The translations under genes were made by a program, and so were the position numbers. From the NCBI GenBank assembly GCA_947627205.1, contig CANQVE010000016.1, positions 1-40,878 on the forward strand: a DNA stretch of 40,878 nucleotides. The letters are read 5' to 3'. Origin of the DNA: an uncultured Clostridia bacterium (GTDB taxonomy: Bacteria > Bacillota > Clostridia > Oscillospirales > Ruminococcaceae). Below the pieces are notes generated by a model. It was not told the DNA's origin. It made no database searches and saw only the letters and a list, made by a program, of their open reading frames with translations. Shown in pieces: positions 40,804 through 40,878 of the stretch. Numbering within the stretch: the first letter of the stretch is position 1; every line of letters starts with the position of its first letter.

Positions 40804-40878
40804 TGTTATGTTACAATAGATGTGAGACAAAAGGTATAGAAAAAGTGGTTGAGATATGTTAAAATAAAGTTGTCACAC
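40804..40878. repeat. Right copy of 75-bp terminal inverted repeat
   Basis: Exact reverse complement of bases 1-75. It contains TATGTTACAATA (40807-40818) and the related TATGTTAAAATA some 35 bp further on. It lies just upstream of the rpmG promoter. Confidence 0.95.

Noticed and set aside
1-40878. Terminal inverted repeats as ends of a transposon or linear element
   Set aside because: The interior is core chromosomal genes with no transposase, integrase or replication gene.

Overview
The window looks like a piece of a low-to-mid GC Gram-positive Clostridia genome, probably a gut Oscillospirales/Ruminococcaceae-type organism. The signs are TTGACA-17-TATAAT promoters, AGGAGG ribosome binding sites, the ylxR-ylxQ genes in the nusA-infB operon, a zinc-type L33, and sortase-like or membrane-anchored surface proteins. 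I see no phage, plasmid, transposase, CRISPR array, tRNA or rRNA. The two window ends are exact reverse complements of each other for 75 bp, so the window may be a whole contig that stops in a repeat.

Layout. (1) 1-3.2 kb: a SLOG/DUF1273 protein, an alanine/glycine:Na+ symporter and a convergent patatin-like lipase. (2) 3.4-8.9 kb, minus strand: agmatine deiminase (aguA), a GGDEF protein, N-carbamoylputrescine amidase (aguB), then an acyl-CoA synthetase. This is an agmatine-to-putrescine route with a diguanylate cyclase gene inside it. (3) 9.2-10.4 kb: a small DUF4190-like membrane protein and an Lgt-family protein. (4) 10.4-16.8 kb: a zinc-ribbon/TIR/transmembrane protein, divergent from a lipoprotein that joins an ABC-type solute-binding domain to an isolated 5'-nucleotidase C-terminal domain. 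The lipoprotein gene overlaps a hybrid histidine kinase gene by 8 bp. (5) 16.9-24.7 kb: two divergent surface-protein genes sharing a Cys/His-rich repeat. One is a 1,854-residue protein with perfect 480-bp tandem repeats. The other is a CAP-domain protein with a poly-Ser stalk. (6) 24.8-29.7 kb, minus strand: a Gld-type ABC operon (ATPase, permease, GldG-like, DUF4340, small hypothetical). (7) 29.9-40.6 kb, minus strand: core information genes, rpmG-secE-nusG-rplK-rplA, a terminator, then rimP-nusA-ylxR-ylxQ-infB-rbfA-nrnA-truB-ribF.

The most promising candidate for an undescribed system is the 12.4-16.8 kb pair: a solute-binding/5'-nucleotidase-C lipoprotein translationally coupled to a dCACHE-like hybrid kinase, perhaps a nucleotide or nucleoside sensor. 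It shares an intergenic region with a TIR protein. The twin Cys-repeat surface proteins come second. Several intergenic regions carry palindromic elements, three of which share a terminal motif. Starts were chosen by ribosome binding site and family alignment from memory; no database search was possible.
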